From positions 1 through 48,068 of the forward strand of contig JBECKQ010000002.1 of the NCBI GenBank assembly GCA_040235375.1: 48,068 nt of DNA, in the 5' to 3' direction. Positions 17,716 to 25,222 of the stretch are shown one piece after another (the stretch's first letter is position 1; each line of letters opens with the position of its first letter). This DNA is from JBECKQ01 sp040235375. GTDB lineage: Bacteria > Planctomycetota > Phycisphaerae > UBA1845. Position numbers and translations under genes: made by a program. Under the pieces are notes generated by a model that saw nothing but the letters and a program-made list of their open reading frames with translations, made no database searches and had not been told where the DNA came from.

Positions 17716-18714
17716 TTACCCACGAAGACTGCTGAGCCGCTCCGCCAGGCCGCGCCGGCCGATCAGGATGAGCTGATCGGAAGCGTTGATCACCTCGTCC
17801 GGCCCTGGGCTGAAGATTTGCGCGCCGTCTCCGCGTTTGATCGCGACGACCGTTACGCCGACCCGCTCGCGGAGGCCGGATTCGCGCAGGCGCGAGCCGA
17901 CCATGTGAGAGCCGGGGGTGATGTCGTACTGCGCGATCTCGATGTCGACGCCGCGGGCCGCCATGTCGACGAAGTCGACAACGTGCGGGCGCAACAGCAT
18001 GGCCGCGGCCTTGCTCGCACCGATGATCTGCGGGCAGATGACGGCATCTGCCCCGGCGCGGGATAGCTTGGTTTCCGTGGTGGGATTCTCCGCACGTGAA
18101 ATGATCGTGAGATCGGAACGCAGTTCGCGGGCGCTCAGCGTGACGTAGACGTTGTCCGCATCCGTGCCGAGGAAGCTGACCAGCGCCTTGGCCTTCTCCA
18201 GTCCGGCCGACAGGAGTGTCGAGTCCTCGGTGGCGTCGCCCTGCACGAAGAGCATGCCGCTCGATTCGAGCTCCTTGGACACGTCCTTGTCGATGACGAC
18301 GAAGGGCACGGCGTCGCGTTTCAGCTCTGCGGCGATGAGCCTCCCCATCCGGCCGTAGCCGCAGAGGATGACGTGGTTGCGAAGCTCCTTGACGTGGGCG
18401 TTCATACGGAGTCTCCCGCGGATGGCGCGCAGCTCGCCGCCGACGAGCAGAGATACCAGGTTCGCCAGGGCGATGGCCACAGTGCCGTAGCCGAACATGA
18501 TGACCAGCATGGTCCAGATCTGACCGGCCGGGTCCAGGTTGATGACCTCTTTGAACCCGACGGTCGAGACGGTGATCACGGTCATGTACAAGGAGAGCAG
18601 CAGTGGCTGGTGCTCAATCAGCATATACCCGGCGGTGCCGATAATGACGAACGCGACGACCGAGCCGATTGAGTACAGAAGGCGTATGCGTGGATCCACC
18701 GCGCGTCTCCACAA
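17716..18714 (-). CDS. potassium channel protein with TrkA-N/RCK regulatory domains
   Basis: 332 residues: a two-helix pore followed by a cytoplasmic RCK domain, like MthK. The first helix is LLYSIGSVVAFVIIGTAGYML (about 12-32), the pore helix and filter are TVITVSTVGFKEV (filter T51-V-G-F54, with KE in place of the usual GD or GE after it), and the second helix is WTMLVIMFGYGTVAIALANLV. The Rossmann motif GYGRMG (119-124) begins the TrkA-N domain that binds NAD or another nucleotide, and a TrkA-C-like domain follows (GSRLRESGLRERVGVTVVAI). It conducts or gates K+ across the inner membrane. A TATAAT box lies 27 bases before the ATG. The FK filter variant could alter selectivity or inactivation. 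Confidence 0.9.
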   Translation of the reverse strand: MWRRAVDPRIRLLYSIGSVVAFVIIGTAGYMLIEHQPLLLSLYMTVITVSTVGFKEVINLDPAGQIWTMLVIMFGYGTVAIALANLVSLLVGGELRAIRGRLRMNAHVKELRNHVILCGYGRMGRLIAAELKRDAVPFVVIDKDVSKELESSGMLFVQGDATEDSTLLSAGLEKAKALVSFLGTDADNVYVTLSARELRSDLTIISRAENPTTETKLSRAGADAVICPQIIGASKAAAMLLRPHVVDFVDMAARGVDIEIAQYDITPGSHMVGSRLRESGLRERVGVTVVAIKRGDGAQIFSPGPDEVINASDQLILIGRRGLAERLSSLRG

Positions 18715-18740
18715 CGGATGTCAGCCCGCGATCGGCCGCG

Positions 18741-18746
18741 ATTATA
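18741..18746 (-). promoter_or_regulatory. -10 box (TATAAT) of the potassium channel gene
   Basis: A perfect TATAAT on the minus strand, 27 bases before the channel ATG at 18714. No TTG-type -35 sequence is at 16-18 bases. Confidence 0.4.
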
Positions 18747-18785
18747 AGCACCGCTGCGCCGAGCACCACGCTTGCGTTGCCGCCG

Positions 18786-19871
18786 TCATTCCGGGCGCGG
18801 GCTGTGCTCCAGCACGGCGATGATGAGCACGATGCATACGCACTGGGCAAACAGCAGGCCGGCCACCAGCCAGCCGACGCGAGCGAGAGCGACGGCGGAA
18901 AAGCCCGTGGCGGCCGTCGCCAGGTAGATCGTCAGCACGGCGGCCCGCGTCCTCATGCCGCGCCGCACGAGCCGGTGCGAAAAGTGCCGCCGATCCCCGC
19001 GAAAAGGACTGACCCCCGCATTCAGCCGGTGCACGACCACGCTGGCCACGTCATACAGCGGCACGGCGAGCACGACGAGCGGCGTCAGCACCGCCGCCGG
19101 ATTCAACTGCTTTTCCGGATTGAAGTAAGTGGTCAGGACCGTGAGCACAGCCAGCAGGTAACCGATGACCGTGCTGCCGGCGTCGCCCATGAAGATCGAC
19201 GCCGGCGGGAAGTTAAATACGAGGAAGCCCAGGCACGCGCCGACCAGCAGCCAGGCGAGGGTCGGTACGAAGATCTGGCCGGCAACCATGGCCGAGAGGG
19301 CGAAGATTCCTGCGGCGATCGCGGCTACACCGGCGCATAAGCCGTCGATGTTATCGAGGAAATTGAACGCGTTGATGATCGCCACGAACCATATCACGGT
19401 GATGATGATCGACGGCAGTTCGCCCATGGCCTCGACGGCACGGACGCCCGCCCCGATGACGATCGCCGCGGACACGATCGTCTGAACGATTAGCTTCGTC
19501 CACGGGTCGAGCGCGCGGACGTCGTCGATCAGACCCATCGCGTGAAGGACGAACGCGCCCGCGATGATCACCGCCAGCGGACCCACTTTGCTGGCAATAC
19601 CTTCCAAATGCGCGTGAACGAGCGAAGGCAGCCACTGGGTGTACCCGCTTTGCAGCGACAACTTGGCGGCGATCACGCCGGCCAGCGCGGGAAGCGCCAC
19701 CGTCAGGAAGATCGCGATCCCGCCACCAAGGGCGATGGGGCGGGCATGCTCCTTGTGGCCGCCGGGCACGTCCACAAAGCCGATCCTCAGGGCAAACCGG
19801 CGCATCAGCCACGTGAGCACGAGGGATAGGACGAATGAACCGATAACGGCGGCGAGTGTTACTTGCCACAT
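18786..19871 (-). CDS. undecaprenyl-phosphate glycosyl-1-phosphate transferase (WecA/MraY family)
   Basis: 361 residues, about ten hydrophobic segments. Family motifs: PGGHKEHARPIALGGG near the N-terminus, GLIDDVRALDPWTK (Asp116/Asp117), NAFNFLDNIDGL (Asp173, Asp176), SIFMGDAGSTVIGY (Asp230) and the cytoplasmic basic loop GDRRHFSHRLVRRG, where WecA-type enzymes have the His-rich motif that reads the sugar nucleotide. It transfers a sugar-1-phosphate, commonly N-acetylglucosamine-1-phosphate, from a UDP-sugar to the lipid carrier in the inner membrane, starting a cell-surface polysaccharide. The lack of the MraY UDP-MurNAc-pentapeptide loop and the NIDGL form favour WecA/TagO over MraY. It follows the ATP-grasp/HAD pair after a 107-bp gap. 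Confidence 0.9.
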   Translation of the reverse strand: MWQVTLAAVIGSFVLSLVLTWLMRRFALRIGFVDVPGGHKEHARPIALGGGIAIFLTVALPALAGVIAAKLSLQSGYTQWLPSLVHAHLEGIASKVGPLAVIIAGAFVLHAMGLIDDVRALDPWTKLIVQTIVSAAIVIGAGVRAVEAMGELPSIIITVIWFVAIINAFNFLDNIDGLCAGVAAIAAGIFALSAMVAGQIFVPTLAWLLVGACLGFLVFNFPPASIFMGDAGSTVIGYLLAVLTVLTTYFNPEKQLNPAAVLTPLVVLAVPLYDVASVVVHRLNAGVSPFRGDRRHFSHRLVRRGMRTRAAVLTIYLATAATGFSAVALARVGWLVAGLLFAQCVCIVLIIAVLEHSPRPE

Positions 19872-19931
19872 GGTTGCAGAGTCTAAGTGCAGCGGCGTGT
19901 GGGGAAAAGGTCAAAGCTACAAATCAAATAG

Positions 19932-19960
19932 CACGATCTGGCCGACAGGGACGGGCCGTG
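19932..19960. repeat. 29-base imperfect hairpin repeat, copy 2
   Basis: CACGATCTGGCC...GGACGGGCCGTG, a degraded form of the hairpin at 14728-14756 (24 of 29 bases identical). It lies in the gap between the HAD hydrolase gene and the WecA-type transferase gene. Confidence 0.55.
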
Positions 19961-19978
19961 GCATGATGAACCACGCGC

Positions 19979-20659
19979 TCAGATGGTGAGCACTTGTTCG
20001 ATATCATCGAGCGATTCAATCTCGCACTGCGGCTCGCCGCCGGGCGCAGCAGGCTCATTCCGATAGATGCCCTCCGGCCGGCGGATGCACACTGATCGCC
20101 AGCCCTGCCGGTTGGGGGCGACAAAGTCCTTGGCGGGATTATCCGCGACATAGACACACTCATCGTGTCGCAGGCCAAGCTGGGCCGCAGCTTCATCGAA
20201 CGCTCGCGGGTGAGGCTTCCAGAATTGCCGGCCCCATCGATCGGTTAGAATGCAAACATCCAGGCGGGCGGCTACGCCGAGCGCGTCCACCTTGGCTTTC
20301 TGCACGGTGTAGTAGCCGTCCGATATCACGCCGAGGCTATGGCGGCCCGCGAGCCGGCCGAGTGCGGCAGCTGCGTCGGGATACAGCGAGATGATCGGCC
20401 GGTGCGCTCGAAACGTATGGATCATTTCAGCCAGCAGGTCCTCGCGGCCGAAGGCGCCGGCCTCTTCGAGAATCACATTGAACACCCGTCCCCGGTCCGG
20501 GGTGTCGAAGAGAGCCACCATGCGGGCATACAGGTCGAAGCCCGGCGAGAGCCGATCAGAGAATGCGTTGGCCACGGCGCGATAGCCGCTCAACGTATAT
20601 TGCTTCTCGGAGTAGAGCGTGTCGTCGAGGTCGAAGATGACGGCTCGCAGAGGTCTCAT
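19979..20659 (-). CDS. HAD-superfamily hydrolase
   Basis: 226 residues, a complete HAD phosphatase-type protein. Motif I is FDLDDTLYSEK (nucleophile Asp10 and acid Asp12), motif II is VISDGYYTV, motif III Lys is in FWKPHPRAF and motif IV is YVADNPAKDF. The helical cap between motifs I and II is of the size found in haloacid dehalogenase/phosphoglycolate phosphatase-like members. Its ATG overlaps the stop of the ATP-grasp gene (ATGA), so the two proteins are co-translated and probably consecutive in one pathway. The substrate is unknown; a phosphorylated small molecule made or used by the ATP-grasp enzyme is the likeliest guess. Confidence 0.88.
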   Translation of the reverse strand: MRPLRAVIFDLDDTLYSEKQYTLSGYRAVANAFSDRLSPGFDLYARMVALFDTPDRGRVFNVILEEAGAFGREDLLAEMIHTFRAHRPIISLYPDAAAALGRLAGRHSLGVISDGYYTVQKAKVDALGVAARLDVCILTDRWGRQFWKPHPRAFDEAAAQLGLRHDECVYVADNPAKDFVAPNRQGWRSVCIRRPEGIYRNEPAAPGGEPQCEIESLDDIEQVLTI

Positions 20660-21756
20660 GAGCCTCCCCGCCGCGAGGGGACGTATCGGCGCGGGCGCTT
20701 GGCGCCGGGCTCACTCCCTCCCGCGGAGCCGGCGGCTTCTCCATTCACGAAGACGGAATCGTCGAACCGGAGCATGGCCACGTTATCACGATAGCCTTCG
20801 TAGTCGACGCGAAGCCTGCGACCCAGCAGGTCGGCGATAAGCCACTTCGGGAAATCCGCTCCCGCCGCGATGGACAGGGGCGCACCACCGCCGAATCGAG
20901 GGTTGACTTCGATCACGCAGATGCGCTTGCGCGGCGTGACCATGCACTGCACGGTGATCACACCCTTGCAGTCATCGAGCACGTCGGCGACGCGCCGGCC
21001 GACCGCCATGATGTCCGGATCTTTGACAATCAGGCCTTTGCTCACCTCGCCCGTGCGGACCTCGATCCGCCGGCGCGGAACGACACAGCGTGGCACGCCG
21101 TCGAGACCGGTGTAGACATCCAGCGTGTGCTCCGTGCCCCTCACGTATTCCTGGACGATCGCGTCGACGTTGCGCTTCACGAAGACCCGGAGTTCGTCGG
21201 CATTGTCAATGCGGAAGAGTCCCTTGCCGGCGCTACCCGAACGCGGCTTCAGGAAGTATGGAAACCGCCGCCGGGTCAGGGAGAGCGCCGCTTCGGCCGA
21301 CCACGTTCGCGGTGTGTCGATGCCCGCCGATTTTAGCAGTTCGTACGTGCGCAGCTTGTCGGCGCAGTTGCGGATAACCTGTTCGCCGGAGATCACGACG
21401 GTGCAGTCCATTTCGCGGAACCGTGCGGCCGCCCGGCTCAGCGAGAGCAGGTCGGAGTCGATCAGGGGAACGACGGCGTTGATTCGGTACTTTTTCACGA
21501 GGGCCAGAAGGTCGGGGATGTGTCGCGGGTCGCGGATTCGCGGGACGATGTGCGGCTTGTCCACGTGGTACATGGCGGGGGCGAGCCAGTTGATGTCGGC
21601 CCCGTGGATCTCGAGGTCAACGCGAAGCCGAGATGCGGCTGCACGGAAGGCGTTCAGAAGTTCGATACGGCGACCGACGCACGTGAAGAGAATCTGCAGG
21701 CGCTCGCGACGGCGTGCATTTCGCTCTGCGGATGGCTCCCGTTTGCTGGTGTTCAT
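20656..21756 (-). CDS. ATP-grasp domain protein (CarB/PylC-like ligase)
   Basis: 366 residues from ATG 21756; the frame is open further upstream into the divergent promoter region, but that part is compositionally random. A preATP-grasp Rossmann-like domain begins ILFTCVGRRIELLNAF (about 22-37). The ATP-grasp core follows: KLRTYELLKSAGIDTP, the Lys/Ser-Gly-rich YFLKPRSGSAGKGLF (phosphate loop), IVQEYVRGTEHTLDVY, and the metal-binding EVNPRFGGGAPLS. It joins a carboxylate to an amine or similar nucleophile using ATP. CarB-like solo ATP-grasp proteins are frequent in surface-polysaccharide gene groups, and a WecA-type transferase is just downstream, so sugar decoration is possible. The C-terminus is a basic Arg-rich tail. 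Confidence 0.88.
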   Translation of the reverse strand: MNTSKREPSAERNARRRERLQILFTCVGRRIELLNAFRAAASRLRVDLEIHGADINWLAPAMYHVDKPHIVPRIRDPRHIPDLLALVKKYRINAVVPLIDSDLLSLSRAAARFREMDCTVVISGEQVIRNCADKLRTYELLKSAGIDTPRTWSAEAALSLTRRRFPYFLKPRSGSAGKGLFRIDNADELRVFVKRNVDAIVQEYVRGTEHTLDVYTGLDGVPRCVVPRRRIEVRTGEVSKGLIVKDPDIMAVGRRVADVLDDCKGVITVQCMVTPRKRICVIEVNPRFGGGAPLSIAAGADFPKWLIADLLGRRLRVDYEGYRDNVAMLRFDDSVFVNGEAAGSAGGSEPGAKRPRRYVPSRRGGS

Positions 21757-21786
21757 GAACTGGCTCTGATCGCTTACGCGTGTACT

Positions 21787-21815
21787 TTGCGACGAAACCA
21801 ACGGTTGACTATAAC
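21787..21815 (+). promoter_or_regulatory. promoter for cinA
   Basis: TTGCGA (21787-21792), a 17-base spacer and TATAAC (21810-21815). It overlaps the -10 box of the divergent ATP-grasp promoter, so the two units are read back to back from the same few bases. Confidence 0.5.
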
Positions 21816-21837
21816 GGCAAACTGTCACGCACAGCAA
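21808..21837 (-). promoter_or_regulatory. promoter for the ATP-grasp/HAD genes
   Basis: Minus strand TTGCTG (21837-21832), an 18-base spacer and TATAGT (21813-21808). It ends about 50 bases before the ATP-grasp ATG and shares the near-palindromic ACTATAAC core with the cinA promoter. Confidence 0.45.
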
Positions 21838-21900
21838 CCGCCTGCCGCGACGAGGCGCGGGGCCTGCCGGCGCGGATTCGGTTTTGCGGATGGAACGTAT

Positions 21901-23148
21901 TTGAGAGCCGAGATTATCAGTATCGGCGCGGAGTTGGCCAGCGGCCAAGAGGTGGATACGAACGCCGCCTGGCTGTCGGCGCGGCTGACGTTGCTGGGGG
22001 TATCCACTGGCCGACACGTCACGGTCGGAGACGACCTGAAGGACATCGCTGCCGCGCTTCGGGAGGCGGCCGGCCGGTCCGCCCTGATCGTAATCACCGG
22101 CGGGCTCGGTCCGACGCTCGACGACGTAACGCGCGATGCGCTAGCTGAGGCCACAGGCCGGCCGCTCGAGTTGGACGAGGCATCGTTCCGGGCAATCGAG
22201 GCCTATTTTGCGTCGATCGGCCGGCCCATGTCGCCGTGCAATCGGCGCCAGGCATTCGCCCCCCGTGGTGCGATCGTGCTGGCCAACGAGTGGGGAACGG
22301 CGCCGGGCATCCGAATCGCCGTGGAGAGCGCCGCTGCCTTTGTCCTTCCGGGCGTGCCACGCGAGATGAAAGCGATGTTCGAACGCTACGTCACACCGTG
22401 GGTCGAGCAGCAGCCGGATCGGCAGGCACACGCCCTGCGTATCCTGCGCACGTACGGGGCGGGTGAATCGGCGCTGGCCGAGCAGATCGCCGATCTGATG
22501 TCGCCAGGCCGCAACCCGTCCGTCGGCACGACTGCCAGCGAAGGAATCATCAGCGTCCGGATCGCTGCCTGGGCGGCCAGCCAGGCGGAAGCGGACCGGC
22601 TTGTCGCCGGCGACGCGGCGGCGGTTCGAAGTCGGCTCGGCAACCTCGTCTACGGCGAGGGCGGCGAGGACCTCGCCGCAGTCGTGGGGCGCATGCTCGC
22701 CGAGCAGGGGCGTACGGTCTCCACCGCGGAGTCGTGCACCGGCGGACTCGTCGGCAAGCTGCTGACGGACGTGTCCGGGAGCAGTGTTTACTACCTCGGC
22801 GGCTTCGTGGCGTACAGCAATCGCCAGAAGTCGGCGGCGCTCAACGTTCCGGCCGAGACCATCGAGAAACATGGCGCCGTGAGCGAGCCGGTGGCGCAGG
22901 CCATGGCGGCAGGGTGCCGCCAAGCCACAGGTAGCGACTACGCCCTGGCCATCACGGGCGTCGCGGGGCCTACCGGTGGAACCACCGACAAGCCGGTCGG
23001 CTTGGTCTTCATCGGCGTGGCCGGCCTGGACGGAGTCCTCGTCCGACGCTGCCAGTTCAGCGGCCGGCTCGATCGAGCGGCGATCCGCGACCGATCGGCG
23101 AAGACGGCGCTGGACATGCTCCGGCGCCGGCTGGCCGACGCCCGATAA
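21901..23148 (+). CDS. cinA: CinA family protein (competence/damage-inducible; NMN amidase domain)
   Basis: 415 residues if begun at TTG 21901, which fits the usual CinA length and the conserved opening AEIISIGAEL; no in-frame ATG lies nearby, so a TTG start is likely. The N-terminal MoaB-like domain has ITGGLGPTLDDVTRDALAE, where the family acts as an ADP-ribose pyrophosphatase. The C-terminal PncC domain has STAESCTGGLVGKLLTDVSG (nucleophile Ser278) and ITGVAGPTGG, which deamidates nicotinamide mononucleotide in the NAD salvage cycle. Both halves look intact. It is divergent from the ATP-grasp gene and convergent, 20 bp apart, with the TPR-like gene. A role in recycling damaged pyridine nucleotide is known for the family. 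Confidence 0.93.
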   Translation: MRAEIISIGAELASGQEVDTNAAWLSARLTLLGVSTGRHVTVGDDLKDIAAALREAAGRSALIVITGGLGPTLDDVTRDALAEATGRPLELDEASFRAIEAYFASIGRPMSPCNRRQAFAPRGAIVLANEWGTAPGIRIAVESAAAFVLPGVPREMKAMFERYVTPWVEQQPDRQAHALRILRTYGAGESALAEQIADLMSPGRNPSVGTTASEGIISVRIAAWAASQAEADRLVAGDAAAVRSRLGNLVYGEGGEDLAAVVGRMLAEQGRTVSTAESCTGGLVGKLLTDVSGSSVYYLGGFVAYSNRQKSAALNVPAETIEKHGAVSEPVAQAMAAGCRQATGSDYALAITGVAGPTGGTTDKPVGLVFIGVAGLDGVLVRRCQFSGRLDRAAIRDRSAKTALDMLRRRLADAR

Positions 23149-23168
23149 CGGCAAGCTTACCGGTCCGG

Positions 23169-23669
23169 TCAGGCGGCCGGGCGCATCTGGCGCTTCTCCC
23201 AAAGCTCGCCGGGGGCGAAGCCAAGCATAACCGGTTTGTTCGGCACTTGGCCCGAGACCTTGAGCCAGATTCGTTGCGGCCAGTTCAGCGTACGTTTCCA
23301 GTTGACGACCACCGCGCGGATCTTCTTGACGTTTTCGTCGTTTTCGTCGCCGACATCTTTAAGCACATCCAGACAGCCGGCCACGTTCATCTCCAGCAGC
23401 AGCGCGGTGGCGAAATTCGTCTTGAGAACGGCCGGGGCCTCCCGCCTTACATAGACGCCGTCCTTCCCGATGAGCATGTGGCGATAGTGTTCCACTGCTT
23501 TCGCGACGTTGCCGATTCGCATGAGGCAGACACCGAAGGCGTTGCCGAGTTCGAGCGATTCTCTGCCACAACGGTTGAGCAGTTCGAGCGCCTCCTTGGC
23601 TTTGCCGGCGTCGAGCAACTGCCGTACTTCCCCAAGCACTTCACCCACAGTTTCCGGATTCTTTGCCAT
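23169..23669 (-). CDS. small TPR-like protein of unknown function
   Basis: 166 residues, soluble. The N-terminal two thirds form helical pairs with tetratricopeptide-like spacing (LLDAGKAKEALELLNRCG, then LMRIGNVAKAVEHYRHML, then FATALLLEMNVAGCLDVL), suggesting two to three TPR units used for protein contact. The C-terminus, from about residue 115, is basic and Trp-rich (VVNWKRTLNWPQRIWLKVSG) and unlike TPR. AAAGG before the ATG gives a modest ribosome site. It stands alone between convergent cinA and the non-coding stretch beginning at 23670. I do not recognise a more specific family. Confidence 0.75.
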   Translation of the reverse strand: MAKNPETVGEVLGEVRQLLDAGKAKEALELLNRCGRESLELGNAFGVCLMRIGNVAKAVEHYRHMLIGKDGVYVRREAPAVLKTNFATALLLEMNVAGCLDVLKDVGDENDENVKKIRAVVVNWKRTLNWPQRIWLKVSGQVPNKPVMLGFAPGELWEKRQMRPAA

Positions 23670-23770
23670 CGATATTGACCTTTCGTATTCGACGTGACCG
23701 CGTGGCGGCCATGTGTAATCGCACTACAAACGCAGACAATCGATACTTTCACCCGACTCGGGCCATGGTC

Positions 23771-23832
23771 TGGCACCGGCGGTGTGGCGCGGGCTTCCGG
23801 CCCATGATTCGCGGGCAGCGTGCCCGTGTCAC
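23771..23832. repeat. cluster of three short hairpins, probable decayed interspersed repeat
   Basis: In tandem: CACC-GGC-GGTG (23774-23784), GGGC-TTCCG-GCCC (23791-23803) and CGGGCA-GCG-TGCCCG (23812... read as 23812-23826). I know strings of this form as common non-coding repeats in planctomycete genomes. No target duplication or gene is attached. Confidence 0.45.
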
Positions 23833-23855
23833 TCAGCGTAATTGTGCGGCGAGGA

Positions 23856-24209
23856 TTACACGAGAAGCCGGCAAAGGCGGGAAAAGAGGCAGTCTGCGTC
23901 GGCGGAATGGCGTGGCGAAACGCTCTGCGCCGCCAGATGCGTTCGCGAATGTGCCGTAACGGGATCAGCGGCCGCAGTACTATCGCCATACAGGGGGCGC
24001 GGTGGCCGGATTGGCGGATCGCGATCGCTGGGTGACCAGACGGCGAGTACTTCCTGGTCCGGCAGGCAACCGACCTGCCGCTCCGGGGTCGAGCTATTAC
24101 CCGACAGTCCGGCCGGCGCTGCCTGAACAGGGTACGGCCAAGGGCCGGCCAGGATCAGGCACAGGCCAAGTAGTCGCGCAGCAGTCGACGGCGTCCTCAC
24201 TCCGATCAC
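23856..24209 (-). CDS. possible small secreted protein, 117 residues
   Basis: A GTG-started frame whose N-terminus is a textbook signal peptide: Arg-containing start, hydrophobic core LLGLCLILAGPWPYPV and an AlaGlnAla-type cleavage point near VQAAP. The rest is Pro/Ser/Arg-rich with three Cys and no family I know. A perfect TATAAT lies only 6 bases before the GTG, so transcription would begin at or next to the start codon, meaning a leaderless message; GTG at 24200 is an in-frame alternative. Third-position GC is high but lower than in the confident genes. It may be real or a chance frame; the signal peptide is the main support. Confidence 0.35.
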   Translation of the reverse strand: MIGVRTPSTAARLLGLCLILAGPWPYPVQAAPAGLSGNSSTPERQVGCLPDQEVLAVWSPSDRDPPIRPPRPLYGDSTAAADPVTAHSRTHLAAQSVSPRHSADADCLFSRLCRLLV

Positions 24210-24348
24210 GCCGCCATTATAGCTTGGCTGTTCGAGCGAAGCGCGATGGGAAGCGGCAAGCCCGCCGGACTGCTGCCGCCCGGCCGCCCCGGAGGCCGGG
24301 ACGGGGGAATCCCACCCGGCCAGGGCGGCTTTGCGTTTTCGTACGCCT

Positions 24349-24379
24349 TTGACGCAGAAGCCGAATCATCGTGTATACT
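24349..24379 (+). promoter_or_regulatory. probable sigma70 promoter reading into a long GC-rich leader
   Basis: TTGACG (24349-24354), a 19-base spacer and TATACT (24374-24379). The spacer is long but both boxes match well. No long gene begins soon after; the first gene with a good ribosome site downstream is the 42-residue protein at 24805. Confidence 0.45.
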
Positions 24380-24385
24380 GTATGG

Positions 24386-24804
24386 CGACAGTCAGAGGAG
24401 CGGTGGGTGTCTGCCCGCGGAGTGTAGGCCCGGCTGCTTTTCACACCCCTCCCGACGTACTCTTCTGCGATGGGTTGCGGCGCGGCTTAGATCGTAACTC
24501 ATTCACCCGACTGAAGACAGCGTGAAGGTTCCGGCCGGCGCCGGCGGTGCGCATTGGAGCCCGGCCGGCACCAGGGGCCGGATGACCGGCCGCAGGCATT
24601 ACCGTCGCAACAGGATGACACGCTGTGACACAGATTCCGGGACCAGCGTGCCGGTCGGCAATCGAACCTTTGGTGTGGCAGGCCGCGGGGGGCGCCGCCT
24701 GCCGACAGGGAAAACCTGCGTGCCCTGGATTCCCGATCTTGTCAGAACGGGAGGGCACGCGATCAACCAGCGGCGTAACAGCCGCGATTTCAGGAGATGG
24801 TCCA
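24386..24804 (+). other. non-coding leader or RNA candidate with strong secondary structure
   Basis: About 420 bases between the promoter at 24349-24379 and the small gene at 24805 contain no credible protein gene. Stem-forming parts include the palindromic CCGGCGCCGG region near 24533-24548 and GGCAGGC...GCCTGCC at about 24678-24704, with an inner GCG/CGC pair. I compared it by eye with RNase P, SRP and tmRNA hallmarks and found none. It could be a long 5' leader, an unknown RNA or just GC-rich spacer. Confidence 0.3.
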
Positions 24805-24933
24805 ATGACCGGAACCCCAGGCAAAGGCAAGCCACAGAAGGCCGAGACAACGGCTCAGCCACCGAAGTCGCCTTCGCAGCAGACGTCGCCCGGCCCGAAG
24901 CCCGGCCAGGCCAAGCCGACGACGAAAAAGTAA
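24805..24933 (+). CDS. 42-residue Lys/Pro/Gln-rich basic protein
   Basis: ATG 24805 is preceded by AGGAG with an 8-base spacer, one of the best ribosome sites in the window. The product starts MTGTPGKGKPQKAE and ends KPGQAKPTTKK. It has no hydrophobic residues beyond a few Ala, so it is fully disordered and strongly basic, as seen in small nucleic-acid-binding or ribosome-associated proteins. The frame is open further upstream, but that part lacks a start signal. It is followed at once by GC-rich non-coding DNA. Function unknown; reality rests on the ribosome site and the clean Lys-rich composition. Confidence 0.45.
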   Translation: MTGTPGKGKPQKAETTAQPPKSPSQQTSPGPKPGQAKPTTKK

Positions 24934-25222
24934 ACTCCCGTCCGGCACCCCCAGAATGAGGGGCGGGGCAGGCCGGCGAAGCACCGCGATGCGGAACCGC
25001 CCGGGGCGAGATGACAGCGGTGGGAACCGACTGCGCGGCTGCCGATTGCCGGCTCGAGCCCCGCCCCCCAAGAGGATGGGGAAGCCCCGCGCCGCCGGCG
25101 GCCGGCAGGGGGCGGTACCCTTGGCCGCGGCGCGGTATGCTGATACCCAATCGTCGAATACCGCCGGACGCGGCTATCCCGAGAGTGTGCCGGCAAAGTG
25201 AAACCGCGAGGGGGCGATCATC

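Noticed and set aside
24386..24804. Known housekeeping RNA such as RNase P, SRP RNA or tmRNA
   Set aside because: None of their conserved core sequences can be found on either strand; the region is kept only as an unknown structured leader.
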